From assembly GCF_000826545.1 (NCBI RefSeq), contig NZ_CDME01000016.1, positions 248,001 to 312,000 on the forward strand: a stretch of 64,000 nucleotides of DNA, written 5' to 3'. This document shows, in pieces, positions 51,123 to 59,564 of this stretch. The position numbers and the translations under genes were made by a program. Source of the DNA: Kibdelosporangium sp. MJ126-NF4 (GTDB lineage: Bacteria > Actinomycetota > Actinomycetes > Mycobacteriales > Pseudonocardiaceae). Below the pieces are notes generated by a model that ran no database searches, was not told the DNA's origin, and saw nothing but the letters and a program-made list of their open reading frames with translations. Numbering within the stretch: the stretch's first letter is position 1; the number at the start of each line of letters is the position of its first letter.

Positions 51123-51461
51123 ATGGACATCACACCATCCAAGGACTCCCGGACCGTCCGGTTGGTGTTCGGGCTGTCCCCACTCCTTCTCGCGGCCGTG
51201 TTCGGCTACTTTCTCGGCGTCATCCTGGTGATGGGCTCGGCGAGTTGCATGGCCGGTGGGCGGGCACTGATCTGTTCACCGACGATCCAGCTGTGGGTGG
51301 CGTGGCTGCCTGTCGGCGGTGCCGCCATGGGACTGCTGGTCGGCGGCCTGCTGGGCGCCCGCTCGATCCGGCGCGACCAGCCGGTGGCACGGGCCATCGG
51401 CTACGGCTGGATGATGTGGATACTGGCCGAGATGCTGTCGGTGATACTGGGAACCACCTGA
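51123..51461 (+). CDS. Small hypothetical membrane protein
   Basis: A 112-residue protein with three hydrophobic segments (LLLAAVFGYFLGVILVMG; LPVGGAAMGLLVGGLLGA; MMWILAEMLSVILG) and a Cys pair (SCMAGGRALIC) that may form a disulfide outside. ATG 51123 is used; TTG 51114 is an in-frame alternative. It lies between metI and a convergent binding-protein gene. No recognised family. Confidence 0.55.
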   Translation: MDITPSKDSRTVRLVFGLSPLLLAAVFGYFLGVILVMGSASCMAGGRALICSPTIQLWVAWLPVGGAAMGLLVGGLLGARSIRRDQPVARAIGYGWMMWILAEMLSVILGTT

Positions 51462-51465
51462 CGCG

Positions 51466-52464
51466 TCAGCGGGACGGCGGCACCAGCAGCGGCTGGACGT
51501 CGATCTCCGGCTTGATCTGGCCGAAGTCGGCCATCACCTTGGCGATGCGCTGGATCCCGGCCGCGTCGAGGTCCGTACGGAACACCGGCAGCTTCGTCGT
51601 GGCCGCCACCTCGCGATCGATCTTCGCGGCCTCCGCCAGCAGCGGCTCGATCCTGGCGCGGTCGGCGCTCTCGGCCGCCGCCCTGGTGAGGCCGCGCTGG
51701 AACGCCGCCACGGTCTTGGGATTCGCGGTGACGAACGCGCTCGTCGCGCCGAAGCCGGTGAACGGCAGGTCGTTGAGCGGGCCCGTGGCCAGGTCCATCA
51801 CGGGGACGGCGCCGACGGACCGCTGCGCCGACGTGACGAACGGCTCGACGATCATCGCCGCGTCGATCGTCCCCCTGTCCAACGCGGTCGGCATGTCCGG
51901 GAACGGCATCTCGATGACCGTGACCGACTCCTGCGGGACCTTCTGCTCGGCCAGTGCCACACGGACCATCAGCTCCGACAGCGTGCCTTTCGCGGTGACC
52001 GCGACCTTCTTGCCCGCGAGGTCCGCCGCTGTGCGCAGCGGGGAGGACTTGCCCCGCACGAGCATCGCCGTTCCCGGTGCCGCGTAGGAGTTCGCGGCGA
52101 TGATCCGGACGTCCGCGACGCCCTTCGCCTTGGCGAGCAACAGCGGCGGGTAGGTGGAGTAGACGATGTCGTACTGGCCGTTGACCATGCCTTCCACGGT
52201 CTGCTGGCCGCTGCCCGCGATGGCGACGTTCACCTCCAGCCCCTCGGCGGCGAAGTACCCGTTGCGGATCGCCAGTTGCAACGGCGCGATCTCGACGGTC
52301 GGCAGGATCGCGACGTTGACGCGGGGCTTCTCCAGCGAGCTCGACGACGTGCCGCCGCCGGACTGCCCGCTGAGCGCGGAACACCCGCTCACCAGCAACG
52401 ACAGTGCGGCAATGGTGGCGACAGCGCGACACCGAGTGCGTGCGCTTCGTGACATCAGCGACAT
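51466..52464 (-). CDS. NitT/TauT-family ABC substrate-binding lipoprotein (second orphan)
   Basis: A 332-residue lipoprotein with lipobox LLVSGC and the same fold as the protein at 45903-46913 (VAILPTVEIAPLQLAIRNGY, IVYSTYPPLLLAKAKG, DAAMIVEPFVT). Sequence identity is only moderate, so the ligands may differ. No permease or ATPase is adjacent. Start ATG 52464 (MSLMSRS), ATG 52455 alternative. Together the two orphans flank the MetQNI operon. Confidence 0.9.
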   Translation of the reverse strand: MSLMSRSARTRCRAVATIAALSLLVSGCSALSGQSGGGTSSSSLEKPRVNVAILPTVEIAPLQLAIRNGYFAAEGLEVNVAIAGSGQQTVEGMVNGQYDIVYSTYPPLLLAKAKGVADVRIIAANSYAAPGTAMLVRGKSSPLRTAADLAGKKVAVTAKGTLSELMVRVALAEQKVPQESVTVIEMPFPDMPTALDRGTIDAAMIVEPFVTSAQRSVGAVPVMDLATGPLNDLPFTGFGATSAFVTANPKTVAAFQRGLTRAAAESADRARIEPLLAEAAKIDREVAATTKLPVFRTDLDAAGIQRIAKVMADFGQIKPEIDVQPLLVPPSR

Positions 52465-52768
52465 GGCATCCCATTCTCAAGCCGACTGGACCAGACCACA
52501 ACCAGCGTGTCGAAAACGCCCCGGCAGAAGAACACAGGACAGAGTGGACACCGCATGCCACTACGCGCCGACCAGGCGATTCAAGGCTCTCACAAGGTTT
52601 AGGTCGGGCCGGGACGGCATAGTTGACCTTGCGCAGGCTCCGGTCAGTCGCCGATGCTGCTCACTTTTGCTTCTGGTGGCAGGAAGTAAAAGTTTCGCTG
52701 GGGGTCGGCTCCGCTGCCGGGGACGGTGGCGGAGCCGTCGGGGAGGTCGGCCACCCGGGTTGAGCAAC
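52465..52768. other. Gene-free region
   Basis: About 300 bases upstream of the second orphan binding protein and downstream of the DUF574 methyltransferase. No convincing frame, hairpin or repeat was seen. Confidence 0.45.
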
Positions 52769-53608
52769 TCAGGGCTTGCGCGCGACGGCGCCGTACATGG
52801 CGACGTCGGTGTCCGCGATGGGGCCGGTGTCGGGCTCCGGCCGCCACTTGTGGATCTGCACCACACCGGGCTGCACCAGTTCGAGGCCGTCGAAGAAGCG
52901 CTCGGCCTTGGCCTTGTCGCGGAACTGCAGCACCTCGCCGTGTTCCCGGTACTGCCGCTGGACCTGGGCCAGCGGAACCGGGTCGAAGTCGTCGGTGGCG
53001 ATCGACGCCGCGAGGTAGCTGCCGGACGGCAGCACGTCGACGACCTGCCTGACGACGCGGTACGCCTCGGCGTCGTCTTCGATGAAGTGCAGCATCGCGA
53101 TGATCAGCAGGCCGACGGGCTGCCCGAGGTCCAGCACGTCACGCAGTTGCGGCGAGGCGAGCAGCGCCTCGGCGTCGCGCATGTCGGCGTGGATGTAGGC
53201 GATGCTGCCCTCGTCCGTGCTGGACATCAACGCACGCGCGTGGGCGAGGACGATCGGGTCGTTGTCGGTGTAGACGATCCGGCTGTCCGGCCGCTCCTTC
53301 TGCACGATCTGGTGCAGGTTCGGCTCGGTGGGGATGCCGGTGCCGATGTCCAGGAACTGGTTGATGTTCCGCTCAGCGGCCAGGAACCGGCCGACCCGGT
53401 GCATGAACGTGCGGTTGGCCCACATGTGCGTGCGCAATGCGGGCCATGCCTGCATCGACGCGTCACCGACCTCGCGGTCGACCGCGTAGTTGTCCTTGCC
53501 ACCCAGGATGTAGTCGTAGATCCGCGCACCGTGTGCTCGGTCGGTCCGCAGGTCGACGGGTTCGTCATCCGGTTTCTGACGGCCACTGCCCGACACCATG
53601 CGGATCAT
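52769..53608 (-). CDS. DUF574/Methyltransf_19-type SAM-dependent methyltransferase
   Basis: A 279-residue member of the actinobacteria-specific DUF574 family: the hallmark ARIYDYILGGKDNYAVDRE, followed by FLDIGTGIPTEPNLHQIVQ, VYTDNDPIVLAHARALM and LLIIAMLHFIEDDAEAYR. The SAM-binding GTG is intact. These proteins occur in many copies in Streptomyces and relatives; substrates are mostly unknown. Starts ATG 53608 or 53599. Confidence 0.92.
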   Translation of the reverse strand: MIRMVSGSGRQKPDDEPVDLRTDRAHGARIYDYILGGKDNYAVDREVGDASMQAWPALRTHMWANRTFMHRVGRFLAAERNINQFLDIGTGIPTEPNLHQIVQKERPDSRIVYTDNDPIVLAHARALMSSTDEGSIAYIHADMRDAEALLASPQLRDVLDLGQPVGLLIIAMLHFIEDDAEAYRVVRQVVDVLPSGSYLAASIATDDFDPVPLAQVQRQYREHGEVLQFRDKAKAERFFDGLELVQPGVVQIHKWRPEPDTGPIADTDVAMYGAVARKP

Positions 53609-53631
53609 CCTACCGATAACGGATCATGGTG

Positions 53632-54663
53632 TTACCTGGCCATGAACCGCATGCTGGCCACGGTACCTCGGAGAACACGCTCCTTCAGCCAGGCCGCGGC
53701 CCGGCCAGTGATCATCGTCTCCTTTGCCGAGTCGTCGCCGTGCAGCAGCTGGAACAGGCCGTTGTCCCGGCCGAGGCTCATGCACACCCCGGCGTACCGG
53801 AACCACATTGGCTTCGGCTGCTCGCCACGCAGGTCCCGTGTCACGTTCCGGCCTGCCCAGAAGCCTGACGGGATCGCGGCGGCGCAGCACATCCGCAGTG
53901 TCCCGGCCGCGTCGCCGACCGCGTAGACGTCCGGGGCGGAGGTGGACCGCAGCGCGCGGTCGACGTCGATCCTGCCGTGTTCGTTGAGGCTGATCCCGGC
54001 CTCGGCGGCCAGTTCGGTGTTCGGAGTCATCGACGCCGCCCACACGATCACGTCGCTGTCGATGTCCGCCGGGCTGGCCGTCGTGCCTTCGGTCAGGTCG
54101 ATCCCCATGTCGGCCATGGTGGCGCGGAGGTAGTCCCGGCTCTTGGCCGACAGCCTCGGGCCGATCTCGCCGCCGGTGACCATCCGCACCCGCCAGTCCG
54201 GCACCTGGGTGGCGAGCTCGGTGGCGAGCTCGATCCCGGTCTCGCCGCCACCGACCACGGTCAGCGTCCCGGGACCGTCATCGAGGCGTTTGCGCAGGTA
54301 GCTGGCCTTCTCTGTGGTGAACACGCGGCCGTCGTCAGCATGTGCGTCCCTGGTGCGGCTGCCGAGGGCGTAGACGAGGCGGTCATAGGCGTGGGTCTGG
54401 CCGTCGTCGGTGCGTACCTCGCGGCGGGCCGTGTCGATGGCTGTAGCACGGGCCGCGACATGGCGGACCGGCTTCTTCTGGGTGAACGCGGACAGCGGGT
54501 GGGTGACGCTCGGGCGTCCCGCCGCCAGCTCGTGCCAGCGGATCCGCTCCGAGAAACCGGCCGCCGGTGCGATCAGTGTGACATTCGCCTGGTCAGCGGC
54601 GCGCAGGGCGGCCATCAGTCCGCTGTATCCGGCTCCGAGTACGACAACTTGTGGCTTGGTCAT
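53632..54663 (-). CDS. NAD(P)/FAD-dependent oxidoreductase (type II NADH dehydrogenase-like)
   Basis: A 343-residue flavoprotein: N-terminal VVVLGAGYSGLMAALRA, NAD-binding LTVVGGGETGIELATELA and C-terminal DVYAVGDAAGTLRM. It resembles NDH-2 and related quinone or disulfide reductases but lacks a second membrane-binding helix. Its promoter (54672-54698) is an ECF41-type promoter mirrored by the one of the sigma gene, and the transcript would start almost at the ATG, so it is probably a target of that sigma factor, in the position where other genomes have a COE oxidoreductase. Confidence 0.88.
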   Translation of the reverse strand: MTKPQVVVLGAGYSGLMAALRAADQANVTLIAPAAGFSERIRWHELAAGRPSVTHPLSAFTQKKPVRHVAARATAIDTARREVRTDDGQTHAYDRLVYALGSRTRDAHADDGRVFTTEKASYLRKRLDDGPGTLTVVGGGETGIELATELATQVPDWRVRMVTGGEIGPRLSAKSRDYLRATMADMGIDLTEGTTASPADIDSDVIVWAASMTPNTELAAEAGISLNEHGRIDVDRALRSTSAPDVYAVGDAAGTLRMCCAAAIPSGFWAGRNVTRDLRGEQPKPMWFRYAGVCMSLGRDNGLFQLLHGDDSAKETMITGRAAAWLKERVLRGTVASMRFMAR

Positions 54664-54671
54664 GCCTTACA

Positions 54672-54698
54672 GACGAGAAAGCCTCCGCAGGTGTGACA
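54672..54698 (-). promoter_or_regulatory. ECF41-type promoter of the flavin oxidoreductase gene
   Basis: On the minus strand TGTCACA (54698-54692) and CGTC (54675-54672) are separated by exactly 16 bases, the published ECF41 consensus TGTCACA-N16-CGTC. Transcription would begin about six bases on, two or three bases before the ATG at 54663, giving a nearly leaderless mRNA. Confidence 0.85.
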
Positions 54699-54705
54699 TG
54701 GGCTG

Positions 54706-54732
54706 TGTCACACCGGACGACGCTGTCTCGTC
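54706..54732 (+). promoter_or_regulatory. ECF41-type promoter of the sigma factor gene
   Basis: TGTCACA (54706-54712), 16-base spacer, CGTC (54729-54732). It mirrors the promoter of the divergent gene around base 54702. The predicted start lies within a few bases of the sigma ATG (54741), so the message is nearly leaderless and autoregulated. Confidence 0.85.
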
Positions 54733-54740
54733 TGTAGGGC

Positions 54741-55637
54741 ATGAGCGATGAAGCGGAGCTGGCGGAGGCGTACACGCAGGCACGCCCGCGCCTGATGCGT
54801 GTCGCCTACGCCGTGACCGGCAGTCTCGCCGAGGCCGAAGATGTCGTGTCCGACTGCTGGCTGCGGCTGGTCACCGCCAACGAGACCGAGCCGGTGCAGG
54901 ACGTCGAGTCGTGGGCCACCGTCGTGGTCGCGCGGCGCGCGTTGGACACGCTGCGGTCAGCGCGCGTGCGCCGGGAAACGTACGTCGGGTCGTGGCTGCC
55001 GGAGCCGTGGGTGCAGGTGCCTGACCACGCCGACCGCGTCACGCTCGACGAGCAGGTCAGCTTCGCTCTCATGGTCGTGATGGAGCGGCTGAGCCCGGCC
55101 GAGCGTGTCGCGTGGGTGCTGCACGACCTGTTCGGCGTGGAGTTCCCCGAGGTCGCGCGGATCGTCGGCCGCACCTCCGCGGCGGTTCGGCAACTCGCCG
55201 CCCGTGCCCGCAAGCACGTCACCGACGGCACGCCACGCGTCCACGTCGACCACGCGACACACGAAGCGGTCGTGCACGCGTTCCAACGCGCGGCGACACA
55301 GGGAGATCTGCCCGCACTGATGAGCGTGCTGGATCCGGACGTGACGCTGACCAGCGACGGCGGCGGCAAGGTGCCCGCGATCCGCCGCCCGATGCACGGT
55401 GCCGAGCAGGTGGCCCGGTTCATGGTCATCGGTATGGGCATGGTGGCCGAAGCCGGTCACGAACCGAGGATCATGCTGGTGAACGGGCGTCCGGGCCTGG
55501 TGATCACCGGCGCGGGCAGGTACGACTCGATCATCTCGCTGACCGTCGAGGACGGCATGGTGTCCAGAGTGGACGTTGTGCGCGCGCCGGACAAGCTCGC
55601 GCTCACCCAGCGGCTTCGTGCCTCGCCGTCGCCCTAA
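54741..55637 (+). CDS. ECF41-type sigma factor with SnoaL-like C-terminal domain
   Basis: A 298-residue extracytoplasmic-function sigma factor. Region 2 is GSLAEAEDVVSDCWLRL, region 4 is AERVAWVLHDLFGVEFPEVA and TSAAVRQLAARARKH. All three ECF41 signatures are present: WLPEP in the linker (residue about 88), DGGGK in the C-terminal extension and PDKL near the end. In ECF41 proteins the SnoaL-like extension has a regulatory role and replaces an anti-sigma factor; no anti-sigma gene is adjacent here. Its own promoter matches the ECF41 consensus. The 3' end overlaps the convergent membrane-protein gene by 35 bases. Confidence 0.95.
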   Translation: MSDEAELAEAYTQARPRLMRVAYAVTGSLAEAEDVVSDCWLRLVTANETEPVQDVESWATVVVARRALDTLRSARVRRETYVGSWLPEPWVQVPDHADRVTLDEQVSFALMVVMERLSPAERVAWVLHDLFGVEFPEVARIVGRTSAAVRQLAARARKHVTDGTPRVHVDHATHEAVVHAFQRAATQGDLPALMSVLDPDVTLTSDGGGKVPAIRRPMHGAEQVARFMVIGMGMVAEAGHEPRIMLVNGRPGLVITGAGRYDSIISLTVEDGMVSRVDVVRAPDKLALTQRLRASPSP

Positions 55638-56031
55638 TCCACCACAGCCCCAGGATCGGCAGCACCACCGGCACGAAACCGTAGCCACGCCCATAGAACG
55701 ACCACACCGTGGCGTCCGGGAACAGCTGCGGCGCGAACAGGCTGACCGTCCCCACCACAACAACGCCGACGAGCTCGACCGCGCAGGAAATCATGGCGAT
55801 GCGCCGAGCGGCCCTGCTGCCCTTCACCAGGCACACCAGCGCGACGATGTAGATCACCGCGGCCAGCGCCGACAGCAGATAAGCCAGCGGGGCCTTGCCG
55901 AAGTGGGAAGCGATCTGGACGGCCGAGCGTGCCGTCGCGGCGATCACGAAGATCCCATAGACCGCGATCAGCAGCCTGCCCGGCCCAGACCGGGTCACAT
56001 CCTTCAGTCGCGCATCGGTCATCTCAGGCAT
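55603..56031 (-). CDS. Four-helix hypothetical membrane protein
   Basis: A 142-residue protein with four hydrophobic segments (LIAVYGIFVIAATARSAVQI; LSALAAVIYIVALVCLV; ISCAVELVGVVVVGTVSLF; FVPVVLPILGLWWI). Start ATG 56031 overlaps the stop of the upstream gene by eight bases, so it is the second gene of a two-gene operon. Function unknown. It overlaps the sigma gene's 3' end. Confidence 0.7.
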   Translation of the reverse strand: MPEMTDARLKDVTRSGPGRLLIAVYGIFVIAATARSAVQIASHFGKAPLAYLLSALAAVIYIVALVCLVKGSRAARRIAMISCAVELVGVVVVGTVSLFAPQLFPDATVWSFYGRGYGFVPVVLPILGLWWIRATARHEAAG

Positions 56032-56404
56032 GGCCGTCCCAAATCTGTCGCAGCCGCAGAACCAACACCGGGATGGCCAGGCAGCCGATCACCAGAACAC
56101 CAGCACCCCAACGAGACCGCTCCGCAGCGGCCCACACGGCGGCCAGCGGCACGATCAACACAGGGCCAACCAGATAGCCGATGAACGTCCCCGTGGCGAT
56201 GTCGCGGTCGGTGGTGAACACATTGACCAGACCGGTGACCATCTGCGCCAGCAGCCCAAGTTCCAGCAGCAGCACCGCACCGGCGAGCGCGAGCCCGTAC
56301 GGGCGGTTCAGCGCGAACCGGCGGTTGACAACAACGAGCACAACGCCCCAGAGCGCCACGGCGAGGGAGGCGTAGGTCAGAACAGTGGCAAGTACGTCGA
56401 CCAT
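56024..56404 (-). CDS. Hypothetical membrane protein
   Basis: A 126-residue protein with four hydrophobic segments starting VLATVLTYASLAVALWGVVL. ATG 56404 follows GAGGAGGG about ten bases upstream; the longer frame to 56587 runs into the nested hairpin region and is not believed. It is cotranscribed with the next gene. I recognise no family. Confidence 0.65.
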   Translation of the reverse strand: MVDVLATVLTYASLAVALWGVVLVVVNRRFALNRPYGLALAGAVLLLELGLLAQMVTGLVNVFTTDRDIATGTFIGYLVGPVLIVPLAAVWAAAERSRWGAGVLVIGCLAIPVLVLRLRQIWDGHA

Positions 56405-56492
56405 CCAGCAGGCCCCCTCCTCGGCGAACCAGCCAAGCCTAAACCTGTGACCACCAGCACCTACGCCAGGTATCACGACGCCGAACACAGCC

Positions 56493-56665
56493 CAGCGTGT
56501 TGGCTCAACCCACCTAAGTGGCCGCACGCACGTGGGGTCGTGCACCCGCGCGCTCGCGGCTGCACGAACCCACGTGCGCAGAGCCACTTAGGTGAGTCGA
56601 AACCCACACGTGCGCGAGACCCACACGTGCGCAGAGCCACACAGGTGGGTTGGGCCAACACGCTG
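56493..56665. repeat. Nested inverted repeats
   Basis: Outer arms CAGCGTGTTGGCTCAACCCA (56493-56515) and their complement (56643-56665) are 127 bases apart with one mismatch. Inside, 56513-56592 forms an 80-base imperfect palindrome with ends CCTAAGTGG and CCACTTAGG. A further run (56596-56640) repeats CCCACACGTGCGC twice. Together the 328-base gap 56405-56732 is almost entirely structured DNA and holds no gene. Confidence 0.8.
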
Positions 56666-56729
56666 GAAGCCGCAGCCAGCGGGTGTGCAGCCCACCTGTC
56701 ACGCGGCCCACCCGCTGGACGGCTTCCAG
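56663..56729. terminator. Long hairpin after the DJ-1-like gene
   Basis: CTGGAAGCCG (56663-56672) and CGGCTTCCAG (56720-56729) close a 67-base imperfect hairpin, with CCAGCGGGTG and CACCCGCTGG as an inner stem. It lies three bases downstream of the copper operon's last stop codon (56733, minus strand), so it likely terminates that operon. It abuts the outer repeat at 56665. Confidence 0.75.
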
Positions 56730-56732
56730 AGG

Positions 56733-57413
56733 CTAGGAGTTGCGCCAGACGGTGCCGCGGCGCTCGTACTCCAGGACCGTCTCGACCTCGGTGGCGAGTT
56801 TGACGCCGAGGAAGCGTTCGATCAGCCAGATCGCGCCGTCGATGCCGGAGGTGATGCCCGCACAGGTGACGAGGTCGCCGTCGTCGACCACGCGGGCGTT
56901 GATCACTGTCGCGCCCTGTTCGGCGAGGTATGGCTTTGCCGATGCGTGGGTGGTGGCTGGTCTGCCGCGGGTGATTCCGGCGGCGGACAGTGCCATCACG
57001 CCCGTACACACCCCGACCTTGACCAGTTTCGCCTCGGCCAGGCGTCGCATGAATCCCTTGTCCGCGATCAGCTTGTGCAGACCTGATCCCGGCTGGTTGT
57101 GCATTCCTCCGCCCGGCACGATCAGGATGTCCGCGTCCTGCGGTGACCAGCCGCGTGGCACTTCGACGCGGATTCCTTTGGCGGTGGTGATCGTGGTCGG
57201 TCGGTAGGGCGACACGAGAGTCGTGCGGATGGCACCCCCGACGTCAGCGGCCCTGGACAGCACGTCGTACGGCCCGACGTAGTCCAGGTCCTCCGCGCCT
57301 TCGAAAGCCAGAACCTGCACGCGCAACGGCGACGCGGCGGACACGATCGGCGCCCCGGTCACCATCATTCCGGCGGAGAGAGCCGACGCGCGCAGAAAAG
57401 TACGGCGTTCCAC
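56733..57413 (-). CDS. Exported DJ-1/PfpI-family protein
   Basis: A 226-residue DJ-1/PfpI-fold protein. A signal-like N-terminus (MERRTFLRASALSAGMMVTG, with an Arg pair suggesting Tat) directs it outside. The nucleophile elbow is GVCTGVMAL with Cys near residue 136, and LAFEGAEDLDYVGPYDVL and VPGGGMHNQ are family landmarks. GTG 57413 lies three bases from the copA stop. Such proteins are rarely in copper operons; a role in copper-induced protein or glyoxal damage outside the membrane is possible. Confidence 0.85.
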   Translation of the reverse strand: MERRTFLRASALSAGMMVTGAPIVSAASPLRVQVLAFEGAEDLDYVGPYDVLSRAADVGGAIRTTLVSPYRPTTITTAKGIRVEVPRGWSPQDADILIVPGGGMHNQPGSGLHKLIADKGFMRRLAEAKLVKVGVCTGVMALSAAGITRGRPATTHASAKPYLAEQGATVINARVVDDGDLVTCAGITSGIDGAIWLIERFLGVKLATEVETVLEYERRGTVWRNS

Positions 57414-57416
57414 TGC

Positions 57417-59564
57417 TTACCTCCCAGTTGAAGTCCTCTCCTGAGTAGTCGTGCGGGACCCATGTCCTGGTTCCCGGCCGAATCGGCGCAAACGGAGGCT
57501 GTTGGACACCACGAACACCGACGACAACGCCATCGCCGCGCCCGCGACGAGCGGGTTGAGCAGGCCGAACGCGGCGACTGGAAGCGCGGCCATGTTGTAG
57601 CCGAACGCCCAGCCCATGTTGCCGTGGATCGTGCGCAACGTCTTGCGCGACAGGCTGATGGCGTCCGCGACCGCCGTCAGGTCGTCGCGGACGATGATCA
57701 CGTCGGCGGCGGCGAGCGCGACATCGGTGCCTGTGCCGATCGCCATGCCGAGGTCGGCCGTGGCCAGCGCTGGTGCGTCGTTGATGCCGTCGCCGACGAA
57801 CGCGACGCTGTGTCCCTCGTCGCGCAGGCGCCGCACGAGTTCCGCCTTCTCCTGCGGTCGGACACCGGCGTGTACCTCGCTGATCCCGACCTCGTCCGCG
57901 ACCGCTCGGGCGGTGGTCTCGTTGTCGCCCGTGACGAGAATCGGGTTGAGGCCACGGGCGCGCAGCAGCGCGACTGCCGTGGCCGCGCTCGGTTTCGGCT
58001 GGTCCCGCAAGGTGATCACGCCGTGCGCGGCGCCGTCCCAGCCGACCAGGACGATCGTGTCGCCGTAGGTCGTGTCCAGGTCCGCGGACACGTCCCAGCC
58101 GCGTTCGGTGAACGCCATCGCACGCCCGGCCAGCACGGTCCGGCCTTCGACGACTCCGGTCGCGCCGAGGCCCGGCAGCGCACGGAAGTCCGTGACCTCG
58201 GGCAGATCACCGTACTCCGCGGCCGCGGCGGCCGTGATGGCGCGACCGACCGCGTGTTCCGACGCGGACTCCAACGCACCGGCGATCCGCAGCACGTCCC
58301 CCTCGACACCCGACACGCTCATCCGGCCGGTGGTGACCGTACCGGTCTTGTCCAGCAGGACCGTGTCGACGTCCCGCACGGCCTCCAGCGCGTGCGGGCC
58401 GCGGATCAGGATGCCCAACTGCGCGCCACGGCCCGTGGCCACCAGCAGCGCCGTGGGTGTGGCCAGGCCGAGTGCGCACGGGCACGCGATGATCAGCACC
58501 GACAGCCCGGCCCGCATCGCGTCCATAGTGGACCCGCCGGTGAGCAGCCACACCGCCGCGGTCACCGCGGCGAGACCGAGGACAACGGGCACGAAGACCG
58601 ACGACACCCGGTCGGCCAGGCGCTGGACGTTCGCCTTGCCGGTCTGCGCCTGTTCGACCAACCGCGTCATCTGGGCCAACTGCGTGCCCGACCCGACTCT
58701 GGTGGCGCGCACGACCAGACGGCCGGTGAGGCTGATCGTGCCACCGGTCACCGCCGTCCCCGCCTCGGCGGCCACCGGGACCGGCTCGCCGGAGACCATG
58801 CTGGTGTCCACATCGGAGTGACCGGACTCCACAACGCCGTCGGTCCCGATCTTCTCACCCGGCCGGACCACGAACACGGCACCGACCTGAAGACGGCTTA
58901 CCGGAACGAGTTCCTCGACGCCGTCGGTGAGCACGGTGACGTCCTTGGCGCCCAGCATCGACAGTGTGCGCATCGCGTCACCGGCGGCCCGTTTCGCCCT
59001 GGCCTCGAAGTAGCGGCCCGCCAACAGGAAGGTCGTCACCCCGGCGGCCACTTCGAGGTAGCTGCCGCCGTCGGGATGGGCGAACACCGTGACCACCGAC
59101 CAGCCGAACGACACCAGCACACCGATCGACACCAGCGTGTCCATCGACGTGCTGCCGTGCAGCGCGTTCTTCACAGCCGCGCGGTGGAACGGCAGCGCGC
59201 ACCAGAACACGACCGGCGCGGCGAGAGCGAGGCAGATCCACTGCCAGCCGGGGAACCGCAGCTGCGGCAGGAACGTCATCGCGAGCGACAGGTCACCGAG
59301 CGGGACCATCAGGATGACCGCGACAATCAGCCTGCGCCACAACGCCTTGACCGGATCGGCGCGCACCGCCGAAGCCGTGTACCCGGCGTTGGTGACGACC
59401 TTGACCAGCGTGTCGAAGTCCACATCGGACGATGTGCGCACGCTGGCCCGCTCGGTCGCGTAGTTCACGGTCGCCTCGACGCCGTCGACCTTGTTCAGCT
59501 TGCGCTCCACGCGGGTCGCGCACGCGGCACACGTCATGCCGCCGATCTCGAGCTCGATGGTCAT
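57417..59564 (-). CDS. copA: Copper-translocating P-type ATPase CopA
   Basis: A 715-residue P1B ATPase. It has one N-terminal heavy-metal domain (GGMTCAACATRVE, residues 8-20), eight predicted membrane helices, the ion-pathway CPC in IIACPCALGLATP (about residue 361), the phosphorylated DKTGT (about 403) and GDGINDAPAL (about 593). CPC plus GMTCAAC points to Cu(I) export. ATG 59564 overlaps the CopD/CtaG stop by four bases. No CsoR or CueR regulator is visible nearby. Confidence 0.95.
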   Translation of the reverse strand: MTIELEIGGMTCAACATRVERKLNKVDGVEATVNYATERASVRTSSDVDFDTLVKVVTNAGYTASAVRADPVKALWRRLIVAVILMVPLGDLSLAMTFLPQLRFPGWQWICLALAAPVVFWCALPFHRAAVKNALHGSTSMDTLVSIGVLVSFGWSVVTVFAHPDGGSYLEVAAGVTTFLLAGRYFEARAKRAAGDAMRTLSMLGAKDVTVLTDGVEELVPVSRLQVGAVFVVRPGEKIGTDGVVESGHSDVDTSMVSGEPVPVAAEAGTAVTGGTISLTGRLVVRATRVGSGTQLAQMTRLVEQAQTGKANVQRLADRVSSVFVPVVLGLAAVTAAVWLLTGGSTMDAMRAGLSVLIIACPCALGLATPTALLVATGRGAQLGILIRGPHALEAVRDVDTVLLDKTGTVTTGRMSVSGVEGDVLRIAGALESASEHAVGRAITAAAAAEYGDLPEVTDFRALPGLGATGVVEGRTVLAGRAMAFTERGWDVSADLDTTYGDTIVLVGWDGAAHGVITLRDQPKPSAATAVALLRARGLNPILVTGDNETTARAVADEVGISEVHAGVRPQEKAELVRRLRDEGHSVAFVGDGINDAPALATADLGMAIGTGTDVALAAADVIIVRDDLTAVADAISLSRKTLRTIHGNMGWAFGYNMAALPVAAFGLLNPLVAGAAMALSSVFVVSNSLRLRRFGREPGHGSRTTTQERTSTGR

